This document shows positions 1 through 7,315 of a DNA stretch of 54,036 nt, piece by piece; within the stretch, counting starts at the first letter, position 1, and each line of letters begins with the position of its first letter. The notes under the pieces are model-generated. The model saw only the letters and a list, made by a program, of their open reading frames with translations. It was not told the origin of the DNA and did not search any database. Position numbers and translations under genes: made by a program. Source of the stretch: Mycolicibacterium hodleri (lineage in GTDB: Bacteria; Actinomycetota; Actinomycetes; Mycobacteriales; Mycobacteriaceae); contig NZ_JACKTL010000009.1 in the NCBI RefSeq assembly GCF_025822245.1, positions 1 to 54,036 on the forward strand, read 5' to 3'.

Positions 1-1
1 A

Positions 2-403
2 ACCGCCGCAGTGCAATTGCCATTGGTGCCGCTCACGCTTCCGGCCGTCGTCGCGCCGCTTGGCGTGGGGGCCGGCGGCGGCGGAGTCGGCGGACCCGGC
101 GTCGCACCCGGACCGGCGGCGCCGCGAGCCTCCGGTGGCGCTCCCGGCACGGCCCCGCTCCCCAGGGCTCGAGAACAACGTCCGCCGGCGTTCAGCGCGG
201 GCAACGACGCGATGCCCGCAACGTACCGAGCCGGCTACGGCCAGTACCTGCGCACCGCGGGCCTCGGTGAGATGGCGGCCGTCGCGGTGCCGGGCGTCGC
301 GGGCATCCTCGTGCTCACCCTCGCCGGAGGCGTCCTCGGGTTCCGGCAGGCCCGCGCCGGGCACGCCGTCCGCGCCAACGGCACCGCCCGATTCATCGGT
401 TGA
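2..403 (+). CDS. C-terminal part of an unidentified Pro/Gly/Ala-rich membrane protein (truncated by window edge)
   Basis: The reading frame is open from the first bases of the window, so the true start lies upstream and only about 133 residues are visible. The visible part begins with a low-complexity Gly/Pro/Ala-rich stretch, followed by a predicted transmembrane helix (MAAVAVPGVAGILVLTLAGG, roughly 45 residues from the end) and a short basic tail ending TARFIG. This suggests a protein with an exported or extended Pro/Gly-rich domain anchored by one C-terminal helix. I do not recognise the family. A different-frame open stretch over 60-503 is disregarded because it has Arg/Ser/Pro-rich composition typical of shadow frames in high-GC DNA. 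Confidence 0.6.
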   Translation, partial: TAAVQLPLVPLTLPAVVAPLGVGAGGGGVGGPGVAPGPAAPRASGGAPGTAPLPRAREQRPPAFSAGNDAMPATYRAGYGQYLRTAGLGEMAAVAVPGVAGILVLTLAGGVLGFRQARAGHAVRANGTARFIG

Positions 404-465
404 TCGCAATCGTCGGCTTCAGCGTGAAAGGACAGGGATAGTGGAGTCATCGAGAGGGGGTTCGA

Positions 466-957
466 ATGCCAGCCAGCCGTCGCGTCACGCGTGCCGTCAA
501 TGAGGTTCTGGACCTCGCGCCGCGCCGGGGTGAAGTGTCGCTTGCACGTCTCGTGGATTCCGTGGCAGAGAGCCGCGGCCGACCCATCGAGCTGAAGATG
601 GCAGACCTTCCGTCGGGAGTGTGCGGCCAATGGCGCCAGTACACCGACCGCGACGTCTTCCTGATCCAGCAGGGCCTGCCCGCCGGAGACCGGACCCTGG
701 CGCACGAGCTGGGCCACCTCGTCCTCGGCCACGAAGGCATCTCCGTCGTCGAGGCGGCCAGGGACCACACCGAATTCGCCAGCTCCGACCTCATCGGCTA
801 CATGCTGAATCAGAGGACCGGCTGCATGGGCCCCAGCGGGGAGGACCTCGAGCAGGAGGCCGAGGACTTCGCGGCGTTGCTCATTTACCGCCTAGGCCGA
901 CTGCCGTCGGACCGCGCTTCGATCGTGCAGGTGCGCCTCGGAGAGGCGTTTGGTTGA
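466..957 (+). CDS. ImmA/IrrE-family metallopeptidase
   Basis: This 163-residue protein carries a zincin motif HELGH at residues 80-84 in the context LAHELGHLVLGHE, the signature of the ImmA/IrrE (COG2856) family. Characterised members cleave XRE-type repressors (ImmA/ImmR of ICEBs1; IrrE/DdrO of Deinococcus). The ATG is preceded by a purine-rich GAGAGGGGG ribosome binding site. The downstream membrane protein starts inside its stop codon (TTGA overlap), so the two are probably translationally coupled. It lies convergent to espR, itself an XRE-type helix-turn-helix regulator. Protease function is inferred from the family; the substrate is unknown. It could instead act as the toxin-like partner of a regulator encoded elsewhere. 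Confidence 0.85.
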   Translation: MPASRRVTRAVNEVLDLAPRRGEVSLARLVDSVAESRGRPIELKMADLPSGVCGQWRQYTDRDVFLIQQGLPAGDRTLAHELGHLVLGHEGISVVEAARDHTEFASSDLIGYMLNQRTGCMGPSGEDLEQEAEDFAALLIYRLGRLPSDRASIVQVRLGEAFG

Positions 958-2078
958 TCATCTGGGTGATAGCCGGTCTCCTCGGATTGGCCACCGGCCT
1001 GCGCATCGGCTGGGCACTCGTCAACAAGCAGTCCCTGGTCAGTGCCGCGATGATCCTCGCCCTCGGGAGCCTCGGGCTGGTCGCGGCACTCAACTGGGAG
1101 CCCCTCACACTGCTCATCGACACGCTGGTGCGGTGGCCCAACGTGTCCACCGTGCTCAGCCAGGTCGCACTGATCTCGTGCGCCGCGGGCAGCTGCGTGA
1201 TGATCACGTCGGCCGCCTCGGAACGCGCGCCGACGACGATTCGCCGCATCGCGGTCGTCCAGTACGGCATCGCCGCCCTCATCGCGGCGCTGACCCTGGT
1301 GGCGTTCTTCACCTCCCCTCAGCAGCCAGAGATGGCGCCGGAGGAGTACTTGCGGCGCAACCTGGGATCCGGGGCCATGACGGTGTCGTGGCTGCTGCCG
1401 CTGCTCTACGTCATGCTGGCGCTGACGCTGGTTGCCTGGGCCGGGATGCGGCACTCGAACCGCACCCGGCGCGGTCGGGCTCTCTTCGTGTTCACCGTCG
1501 GCGTTGCGCTCATGGTCCTGGCCAGTGCGTTCTTCCTGCTGCGCGCCGTGGGCACTACCGACTTCATCGGCGTCGGCGCCGCGGCGACGCTGCTGGGCTG
1601 CGCCATGCTGGTCGTGGCCAGCGGATCACTGCTGCCGAGCGTCGAGGACTGGTTTGGTGCCCGCCACGAACTGCGGATCATCCAGCCCCTGCTAGACGAA
1701 TTGAGCCGCCGTCATCCCAACGTCGGCATCGGGGTCCGGCCGCGTGGGCCACTGCTGTTCCGGGTCGCCGAGCAGATGTCGATGATCTCCGACGCGCTGT
1801 ACCTGGAGGCCACTCGTGCGCTCGGCGGGGAGGTCGGCAACGAGGAATCCGACCACGACTCCACGGACTCGCCGGACGTCGAGCCGGAGGAACAGGCCCT
1901 GCGCATCGCCGAGTGGATCAATGCCGGACGCGACAACCCGGGGGAGACCGCGGACACCACGTTTCCCGGGCCACATTGGCTACGCCAGCCGCCGTCGTAT
2001 TCAGATCGCGAGTGGATCCTCGCGATCGCCGATCAATATCGGACGCTCGAGAACAGGGTCAGCGTCCCGTCGAACTAG
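954..2078 (+). CDS. Seven-helix membrane protein, MAB_1171c-like, coupled to ImmA-like protease
   Basis: The start is taken as TTG at 954, which overlaps the stop of the metallopeptidase by 4 bp and has GGAGAGG just upstream; this gives 374 residues. The N-terminal two thirds contain seven hydrophobic helices (first IIWVIAGLLGLATGL, last FIGVGAAATLLGCAMLVVASG). A roughly 140-residue cytoplasmic-type tail follows, starting near LLPSVEDWFGARHELR and containing an acidic stretch. The layout resembles the actinobacterial MAB_1171c-like (DUF6545) membrane proteins, which I recall often sitting beside ImmA-like proteases and XRE regulators. Function is unknown; a membrane sensor controlling the protease is an inference. 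Its TAG stop interlocks with the espR stop on the opposite strand (shared CTAG at 2075-2078). Confidence 0.75.
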   Translation: MIIWVIAGLLGLATGLRIGWALVNKQSLVSAAMILALGSLGLVAALNWEPLTLLIDTLVRWPNVSTVLSQVALISCAAGSCVMITSAASERAPTTIRRIAVVQYGIAALIAALTLVAFFTSPQQPEMAPEEYLRRNLGSGAMTVSWLLPLLYVMLALTLVAWAGMRHSNRTRRGRALFVFTVGVALMVLASAFFLLRAVGTTDFIGVGAAATLLGCAMLVVASGSLLPSVEDWFGARHELRIIQPLLDELSRRHPNVGIGVRPRGPLLFRVAEQMSMISDALYLEATRALGGEVGNEESDHDSTDSPDVEPEEQALRIAEWINAGRDNPGETADTTFPGPHWLRQPPSYSDREWILAIADQYRTLENRVSVPSN

Positions 2079-2473
2079 TCGTCGAGGTGCTCTTGGCGTC
2101 GCAGTTCGTCCACCTTCTGGACGAGGTCCTGCTGAGCCTCGGGCGACAGACCCACGGTGCGGGCCGCGATGCGACGGATGCCCTCGTCGCGCATGCTCGC
2201 CAGCCAGGTGAGTTCCTTGTCGAGCTTCTCGTAGTACTCGTCGTCGGTGAAGTACGCCGGCTTGATGCGGAAGAAGTTGGCCAGCGCGGCCATCGTCGCC
2301 ACCGAGGGGTTGGTGCGGTTGCCCGAACGCAACTGAGACAAGTACGGCGCAGACATCGTCACCCCCTCGGACTTGAGGGCGGCAATGACTTCGGCCGACG
2401 TATGGGGGCCACGGCCGGGGGGGTAGACGGTGTCGAACAGGCGGTTCAGCCTGGCGGAAAATGTCATGCTCAT
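2075..2473 (-). CDS. espR: Nucleoid-associated regulator EspR
   Basis: The 132-residue product is nearly collinear with M. tuberculosis EspR (Rv3849, 132 residues): RLNRLFDTVYPPGRGPHTSA near the start, the helix-turn-helix region around MSAPYLSQLRSGNRTNPS, the YFTDDEYYEKLDKEL segment, and a C-terminal helix used for dimerisation. EspR binds DNA cooperatively and influences ESX-1 and cell-wall genes in M. tuberculosis. The chosen ATG (encoding MSMTF) has a GGAGGA ribosome binding site. An in-frame start five codons upstream (MEDRS) is less likely because it would include that site. The gene is convergent with the ImmA/membrane-protein pair. About 510 bp of non-coding DNA precede it, consistent with a long, autoregulated 5' region. 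Confidence 0.95.
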   Translation of the reverse strand: MSMTFSARLNRLFDTVYPPGRGPHTSAEVIAALKSEGVTMSAPYLSQLRSGNRTNPSVATMAALANFFRIKPAYFTDDEYYEKLDKELTWLASMRDEGIRRIAARTVGLSPEAQQDLVQKVDELRRQEHLDD

Positions 2474-2986
2474 CGATCTGTCCTCCACTTAGCGTTACGA
2501 GCGGGCGTCCCTTGAGGCGTATTTGCTGATCATCGTAGCGAGTGTTCTGCTGACAACCAAGTGCAAACCACCTAAAAGTCGATCCCACCCCACGCTACTA
2601 CCCTTACCTGGGTGGTCTAGCAGCGGTTATCCCGGGAATGCGCACCGCGGAAGTGCAACGCCGCTAAGCCAAAAATAACGCATGAGTTGTTTTGCCCTGT
2701 GTTCCGGTGCGCTCGCTGCCAAATAGCGGGACGGGGTCTCGGTGCCGGGCAATCCGTAATATTCGTCGTTTCGACGACATCGGCGATTTGCTCCAGAATT
2801 TGACGATTCACGGTCGACGTAGCTACCACGGCTGCCTTCGCCCACGTCAGTCCGCGACGCGGCCGGGCATCCTTCGCGACGCCAGTCCTCGGACTGACAG
2901 TAGCCAATGGTTGGTTCCGTCCGAACGGTCGACGAATCGCGCACGACGCGGCACGTCAGATGGCCGCGACGGGCGACCGAGAGCGG
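2474..2986. other. Non-coding stretch upstream of espR
   Basis: No convincing gene is seen on either strand. The stretch nearest espR is noticeably richer in A/T than its surroundings (for example around 2660-2700), fitting a regulatory region bound by EspR or Lsr2-type proteins. A 9-bp inverted repeat, GTCAGTCCG at 2846-2854 and CGGACTGAC at 2890-2898, is separated by 35 nt and may act as a weak terminator for the Rv3847-like gene or as an operator. In M. tuberculosis a membrane protein gene (Rv3848) occupies this position; it is absent here. Confidence 0.6.
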
Positions 2987-3520
2987 CTAAGCCGCAAGCA
3001 GCATGGCCAGCACGGCGGTGTCGGGATGCGTAATCGGGTCGACGCCCACCCGGCTCACCATCGAGGTGATCGTGCCGTCGGATTCAGCCTCCACCCACGC
3101 CGCGCGGTGATCGAGACCGAGGTGCGGCAGACCGGGGAGCAGGACGCACCCCGAGGCGGCACCCGCGCACTCCGGAAGCGACGGCATCGTCTCCGACGGC
3201 GGGTGCAGCATCAACAACGCCGGCGGCTGGCGGCTGGCGAAGTACCCCGGCGGGATCGCGGCGTCTCCGACCACGGTGCCCTCGGCCATGACCAGGCCGA
3301 CGGTGCCAGGCGCCGGTTCGTCGGGCAGCTCCTCGCGCACGCCGAAGATCGTCGTGGTGGAGAGCAACCCGGGCAGCGAGGCGACGCGAACCGCGACGAT
3401 CAGCAGCTGGGCCCACTCCTTCGTCGAGTCCGGCCAGCGGCCCGAGACGACGAAACCCTTGAGTGATCCACCGGAGTGGAAGGGTGCGACTTCGATGGCT
3501 CCATGAGATCCGGTGTCCAT
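2987..3520 (-). CDS. Conserved mycobacterial protein of unknown function (Rv3847-like)
   Basis: The chosen ATG (MDTGSHGAIEVAPF) has a strong GGAGG upstream and gives 177 residues, the length I recall for M. tuberculosis Rv3847, which also lies between the superoxide dismutase gene and espR. The frame is open a further 38 codons upstream, but that stretch lacks the family's composition and would run over the ribosome binding site. The sequence shows no signal peptide, no clear membrane helix and no catalytic motif that I recognise; it has a few Pro-rich turns and hydrophobic beta-like segments. Function is unknown. Identity rests on position, length and the N-terminal sequence. Confidence 0.8.
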   Translation of the reverse strand: MDTGSHGAIEVAPFHSGGSLKGFVVSGRWPDSTKEWAQLLIVAVRVASLPGLLSTTTIFGVREELPDEPAPGTVGLVMAEGTVVGDAAIPPGYFASRQPPALLMLHPPSETMPSLPECAGAASGCVLLPGLPHLGLDHRAAWVEAESDGTITSMVSRVGVDPITHPDTAVLAMLLAA

Positions 3521-3649
3521 CCTGGCCTCCGATCGGTGCGCATGATTGCCGCCCGACACGGCTGTGGGTCGATCACGGCAGTTTGCGGCAGTGGGCGGCT
3601 GGCACGCAAGGGGACACGACTGCCAGTAACGCAACCGACACCGAACCGA

Positions 3650-3994
3650 TCAGCGTGCTTGCCGCCCGGCGAAGCTCCACACCACGCGATAGGAGCCCTC
3701 GGCCCGGACCGGGCCGAAGTCGTGGGAGTCGGAGGCATACCGCGCCCGAGGGTTGTCCGAGCGCGCCTCGAAGATCGACCCGTGCGAGGACGGGTGCACG
3801 TCGCCGACCCTCTTGACCAGCCACCGGGTCGACTTCGTCGGATCGCGGAACACCCGGATCTGGTCCCGTCGGGGCTCGCGGCCGTCGCGAAACGCGAGCA
3901 GCCACTCGCCGGGGCGCAGCGTCGGGCGCATCGACTCGCCGTCGACGCGGAAGATTCGCAGGGGCCAGCTTCGCGGAGCTTGATTGCCGCTCAT
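3650..3994 (-). CDS. sodX: Nickel-type superoxide dismutase maturation protease SodX (S26 family)
   Basis: This short signal-peptidase-like protein (114 residues from the chosen ATG, MSGNQ) contains VDGESMRPTL, with the expected S26 nucleophile at Ser21, and WLVKRVGD, with the general-base Lys at Lys61. It has no transmembrane anchor, as expected for the cytosolic SodX that removes the N-terminal propeptide of Ni-SOD and exposes the His1/Cys2 nickel ligands. It is divergent from sodN with only 22 bp between start codons, a strong functional link. Alternative in-frame starts at 4018 and 4039 would overlap the sodN start. No good ribosome binding site supports any of them. Confidence 0.88.
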   Translation of the reverse strand: MSGNQAPRSWPLRIFRVDGESMRPTLRPGEWLLAFRDGREPRRDQIRVFRDPTKSTRWLVKRVGDVHPSSHGSIFEARSDNPRARYASDSHDFGPVRAEGSYRVVWSFAGRQAR

Positions 3995-4016
3995 GCCCAA
4001 AGGGTAAGTTGGACAC

Positions 4017-4439
4017 ATGCTTCCTCGACTCTTACCCAACGCAACTTCCGCCCATGCCCACTGCGACCTCTACTGCGGTGTCTACGATCCGGCCCAGGCC
4101 AAGATCGAGGCGTTGTCCTGCCTCAAGACGCTGAAGAAGTTCCACGACTCCGACGACGAGCACTTCAAGACGCGCGCGATCATCATCAAGGAGCAGCGCG
4201 CCGAAGAGGTCAAGCATCACCTGATGGTGCTGTGGGCCGACTTCTTCACCAAGGATCACTTCGATCAGTTCCCGAACCTGCACCAGCTGTTCTGGGACGG
4301 CGTGCACGGGGCGGGCGACGTGAAGAAGTCGACCGACGTGGCCGTCGCCGAGAAGCTGCTCAAGACGATCGACGAGATCTCCGACATCTTCTGGCAGACC
4401 GAGAAGGCCAAGGACATGGGCGTGTACCCGCCCGCCTGA
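4017..4439 (+). CDS. sodN: Nickel superoxide dismutase precursor SodN
   Basis: The 140-residue product starts MLPRLLPNATSAHA, a 14-residue propeptide like that of Streptomyces SodN, followed by the nickel hook HCDLYCGVYDPAQ. The mature protein would present His1, Cys2 and Cys6 as nickel ligands. The rest is the four-helix-bundle region (IIIKEQRAEEVKHHLMVLW, then WADFFTKDHFDQFP). It converts superoxide to oxygen and hydrogen peroxide in the cytoplasm after processing by SodX. Mature residue 5 is Tyr where the canonical hook HCDLPCGVY has Pro. The gene sits where M. tuberculosis has Fe-dependent sodA (Rv3846). A strong hairpin follows it. Confidence 0.95.
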   Translation: MLPRLLPNATSAHAHCDLYCGVYDPAQAKIEALSCLKTLKKFHDSDDEHFKTRAIIIKEQRAEEVKHHLMVLWADFFTKDHFDQFPNLHQLFWDGVHGAGDVKKSTDVAVAEKLLKTIDEISDIFWQTEKAKDMGVYPPA

Positions 4440-4452
4440 TCACCGACACGAC

Positions 4453-4489
4453 GAAGGCCGGCCCTGCGCATCGCGCGGAGCCGGCCTTC
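4453..4489 (+). terminator. Hairpin terminator after sodN
   Basis: A perfect 10-bp inverted repeat, GAAGGCCGGC at 4453-4462 and GCCGGCCTTC at 4480-4489, encloses a 17-nt loop and begins 13 bp after the sodN stop codon. The following bases (TTCGTTG) form only a weak T-rich tract, which is common for mycobacterial intrinsic terminators. Confidence 0.8.
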
Positions 4490-4513
4490 TTCGTTGCCAC
4501 GCCGAGATGGGGG

Positions 4514-4585
4514 TCAGGTCAAGACGATGAGCGCGAGCACTCCGAGTAGGGCGAGGGCGATCAGACCGGCCCGGAGGCACGCCAT
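4514..4585 (-). CDS. Possible 23-residue hydrophobic peptide
   Basis: A short frame starting at an ATG encodes M-A-C-L-R-A-G followed by about 16 hydrophobic residues ending in LIVLT and a TGA stop. The composition (LIALALLGVLALIVL) is that of a single transmembrane helix, which is what makes it worth listing. No ribosome binding site is visible before the ATG, and the frame remains open upstream. It may be chance or a remnant of a longer gene. Confidence 0.2.
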   Translation of the reverse strand: MACLRAGLIALALLGVLALIVLT

Positions 4586-4734
4586 CAAGTGGCTGTGGGT
4601 GTAGACGTGGGCGGACGTGTGCCATTCGGACGGCGGTATAGCTCCGGGTCCCAGTGGATGCTATGCCATCAACAGCTCCTGACCTGCGCGATCACCGTTG
4701 TGTCCTCAGTGAGATCAGTCACAACGGAGTTTAG

Positions 4735-4746
4735 TGATCGCGATCA
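4735..4746. promoter_or_regulatory. Perfect 12-bp palindrome, possible operator
   Basis: TGATCGCGATCA is perfectly self-complementary and lies within an AT-richer part of the sodN-rhodanese intergenic region, close to the CCGTTGTG/CACAACGG inverted repeat just upstream. This is the size and symmetry expected for a dimeric repressor site. I cannot assign a regulator. Confidence 0.35.
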
Positions 4747-5035
4747 TAGCGCCCCTGGACGCGACGGGAAAAATCGCCGTCGGAGGGTTCGTCGGGTGGT
4801 TAGCTCGCCGTGGTTTTTCGCTCCGCGTCGCGAGCCCTGTTGATTGCCGAGCCTCGTCGAGCCGAGTTGTGCACAGGTGAGTTCGGGGTGCCAGCGGATG
4901 TGCCGGGTCAGAAGGGGTGCGGCACGTGCAGCGCCTGTGCATGAACCTGTGGAAACTGTGGATAGGCCTCCGGTAGCTGACGACGCCGTGCCAGCATTGA
5001 GGACGTGAGACGCCGTGACGAGCAAGGAGCGGGCA

Positions 5036-5377
5036 GTGAGTGACGACACGGTTGGGGAAGCCCACATCGCCGACGTCCCCCAGACCTTCGACGAGTCGGT
5101 GGTGCTACTCGACGTCCGGGAGGACGACGAGTGGCAGCGCGGACACGCAGAGGGCGCCCAGCACATCCCCATGGGGGACGTGCCGGCGCGCATCGCCGAG
5201 ATCGACACCGACGCCACCCTCTACGTGGTGTGCCACGCGGGCGGGCGGTCGATGCGCGTGGCGCAGTACCTCGCGCGCAACGGATACGAGCCCCTCAACG
5301 TGGCGGGCGGCATGCTGGCGTGGGCCGGGGCCGGGCGTGCCGTCGTCACCGACGACGGCTCTGCGGGCAGCGTCTGA
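5036..5377 (+). CDS. Rhodanese-like domain protein
   Basis: This single-domain rhodanese (113 residues) shows the N-terminal motif VVLLDVREDDEW, the GHAEGAQHIPMGD segment and the active-site loop CHAGGRSMR, with the catalytic Cys carrying the transferred sulfane sulfur. It probably acts in cytoplasmic thiosulfate/persulfide sulfur transfer. GTG at 5036 is chosen as start because AAGGAGC lies 6-10 bp upstream; a GTG at 5015 would add seven residues and cover that site. It is followed after 19 bp by the DUF4328 gene on the same strand. Confidence 0.88.
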   Translation: MSDDTVGEAHIADVPQTFDESVVLLDVREDDEWQRGHAEGAQHIPMGDVPARIAEIDTDATLYVVCHAGGRSMRVAQYLARNGYEPLNVAGGMLAWAGAGRAVVTDDGSAGSV

Positions 5378-5396
5378 CGGACCGTAGGCTGGTCGC

Positions 5397-6488
5397 GTGA
5401 TCCAGGTTTGTTCGCGGTGCGGCACGCGGTGGAACGTCCGCGACCGTCAGCGCGTCTGGTGCCCTCGGTGTCAGGGCTCGTTGCTTCCGCCGTCTGCGGA
5501 GCAAGCACCGCAGTGGTCGAGTCGACCCTCCGACGTGTCGAAACCGGGGGCCGCCGGCCCGCCGCAGCGGCTGCCCGCCGGCTACCGCTGGATCGCGGTG
5601 CGCCCGGGCGCTCCTCCGCCGGCCCGTCGTACGCCCCCTCCGCTGGGGCCGACGCCCAGATACGCGGTGATCCCGCGGTGGGGCTTGCAGGACCGGTTCG
5701 AGCCGCCCGCACCCGCGGCGCCCGTCGAACCGCCCAAGACGGCTACGCGGATGGTCCAGGCGACCGTTCTGGTCACCCTGCTGGCGCTGGCGTTCGCCGT
5801 GGTGATCCACATCGCGAACTACGCCCTGCTGCTCTACAACCGCTCCCGACTGCTCAACCCGATCGTCGCGGGCGTCGCGACGTGGGCGGGCGTCGCCGCC
5901 AGCGTGCTGGTGTTCTTCGCGTTGATCGCGACCACCGTGGTGCTGACCAATTGGCTGATCGTCCGGCGCGCGAGCACCTACGCGTGGCTCGGCGTGGAGG
6001 ATCCGCGCCCGTCCTGGCAGCTGTGGGTGTGCTGCTTGGTGCCCGTGGTCAACCTCTTCTGGGCTCCGGTGTTCGTCCTCGAATTGGCCAGGGTCGAGGG
6101 ACGGCTGTCGTGGCTGCGCACTCCCATCGTGGTGTGGTGGTGCGCCTGGTGGGTCAGCTGCCTGGTCTCGGCGTTCTCGTTCGCGACGAGCTTCACCAGC
6201 GATTCGCAGGGCATCGCCAACAACACGGTGGCCGCCACGATCGCGTATCTGGCTGCGCTCGCCGCACTGCTTCTGACCGTCCGGATGTACCAGGGATTCG
6301 AGCATCAAGCCGTCGACCAGCGGCCCACCACGCGTTGGGTCGTCGTCGCCGACGGTGCTCGCCACGTCGACGAGCCCGCGGACGCGACCCCGACGGACGC
6401 CGAACCGCAGGACGGGGATGCGGACGCCGCGACTCCGGCCGAGTCGGACCGTAGGGAACCGGCGGCATCGGGCATCATCAGCACATGA
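5397..6488 (+). CDS. DUF4328 membrane protein with N-terminal zinc ribbon (Rv3843c-like)
   Basis: The 363-residue protein starts with a zinc ribbon (VCSRCGTRWNV then WCPRCQG, two CxxC knuckles), followed by a Pro-rich linker and about five or six transmembrane helices between residues 120 and 300 (for example VTLLALAFAVVIHIANY, LWVCCLVPVVNLFWAPVFVL, TIAYLAALAALLLTVRMYQ). The helical part matches the DUF4328 family. The C-terminal 50 residues are acidic and disordered. In M. tuberculosis the corresponding gene (Rv3843c) also precedes glpQ1. The GTG start lies at the CxxC module, and the stop overlaps the glpQ1 ATG by 4 bp. Function is unknown. Confidence 0.85.
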   Translation: MIQVCSRCGTRWNVRDRQRVWCPRCQGSLLPPSAEQAPQWSSRPSDVSKPGAAGPPQRLPAGYRWIAVRPGAPPPARRTPPPLGPTPRYAVIPRWGLQDRFEPPAPAAPVEPPKTATRMVQATVLVTLLALAFAVVIHIANYALLLYNRSRLLNPIVAGVATWAGVAASVLVFFALIATTVVLTNWLIVRRASTYAWLGVEDPRPSWQLWVCCLVPVVNLFWAPVFVLELARVEGRLSWLRTPIVVWWCAWWVSCLVSAFSFATSFTSDSQGIANNTVAATIAYLAALAALLLTVRMYQGFEHQAVDQRPTTRWVVVADGARHVDEPADATPTDAEPQDGDADAATPAESDRREPAASGIIST

Positions 6489-7315
6489 CTTCGGCCGACG
6501 GGGCAGTGGGCGGTCACCCGTTCGTAGTGGCGCACCGGGGCGCATCCGCGGAACGCCCCGAGCACACGATTGCCGCCTACGAGCTGGCGCTGCAGGAGGG
6601 TGCCGACGGGGTCGAGTGCGACGTGCGCCTGACGCGCGACGGCCACCTGGTGTGCGTCCACGACCGGCGAATCGACCGAACGTCGACCGGCACCGGTCTG
6701 GTCAGCGACATGACGCTCGCCGAGTTGCGTGAATTCGACTATGGCGCTTGGCATTCCAGCGCGAAGGTGGACGGCGGTCCGGGGGAGACCGGGTTGCTCA
6801 CGCTCGACGACCTGATTTCGTTGGTCCTGGACTGGAACCGCCCCGTCAAGATCTTCATCGAGACCAAGCATCCCGTCCGCTACGGCGCGTTGGTGGAGAG
6901 CAAGGTACTGGCGCTCCTGCACCGGTACGGCATTGCCTCGCCGGCGTCGGCAGATCTGTCCCGGGCCGTCGTCATCTCGTTCTCGGCGGCCGCGGTGTGG
7001 CGGATCCGCCGGGCGGCGCCCATGCTGCCGACGGTGCTACTGGGTGACACGTCCCGGTACCTGGGCGGCAGCGCGGCGACGACGGTCGGTGCCACCGCTG
7101 TGGGACCGTCGATCGCCACGTTGCGCGAGCATCCAGAACTCGTCGACCGTGCCGCCGTCCACGGCAGGGCCTTGTACTGCTGGACCGTGGACCACTACGA
7201 GGACGTGCGGTACTGCCGCGACGTCGGAGTGGCCTGGGTGGCCACGAATCATCCCGGCCGCACCAAGGACTGGCTGCAGAACGGGTTGACCGAGGCCCGG
7301 CCGGACGGCGCTTAG
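6485..7315 (+). CDS. glpQ1: Glycerophosphodiester phosphodiesterase GlpQ1
   Basis: The 276-residue TIM-barrel phosphodiesterase shows the GDPD signatures: AHRGASAERPEHTIAAYE near the N terminus (catalytic HRG), GADGVECDVRLTRDGHLV with the metal-binding Glu and Asp, CVHDRRIDRTS with the second catalytic His, and IFIETKHP with a further Glu. It hydrolyses deacylated glycerophosphodiesters to glycerol-3-phosphate plus an alcohol. No signal peptide is visible, so it is probably cytoplasmic. It is translationally coupled to the DUF4328 gene (ATGA overlap). Its TAG stop interlocks with the bfrB stop at 7312-7315. Orthologue of M. tuberculosis Rv3842c by order and sequence. Confidence 0.93.
   Translation: MTSADGAVGGHPFVVAHRGASAERPEHTIAAYELALQEGADGVECDVRLTRDGHLVCVHDRRIDRTSTGTGLVSDMTLAELREFDYGAWHSSAKVDGGPGETGLLTLDDLISLVLDWNRPVKIFIETKHPVRYGALVESKVLALLHRYGIASPASADLSRAVVISFSAAAVWRIRRAAPMLPTVLLGDTSRYLGGSAATTVGATAVGPSIATLREHPELVDRAAVHGRALYCWTVDHYEDVRYCRDVGVAWVATNHPGRTKDWLQNGLTEARPDGA

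Larger units (their letters stand above)
4490..5035. other. Non-coding stretch between sodN and the rhodanese gene
   Basis: No long gene is supported. The stretch holds a possible very short membrane peptide on the minus strand (4514-4585), an 8-bp inverted repeat CCGTTGTG (4695-4702) / CACAACGG (4720-4727), a perfect 12-bp palindrome at 4735-4746, and two DnaA-box-like nonamers each one base off consensus: TTGTGCACA at 4867-4875 and TGTGGATAG at 4957-4965. These suggest a regulatory region or the relic of a lost gene rather than coding sequence. Confidence 0.55.

Noticed and set aside
4600..4760. Possible tRNA or structured RNA gene after sodN
   Set aside because: No cloverleaf, T-loop GTTCRANNC or anticodon stem could be formed; only short palindromes are present.
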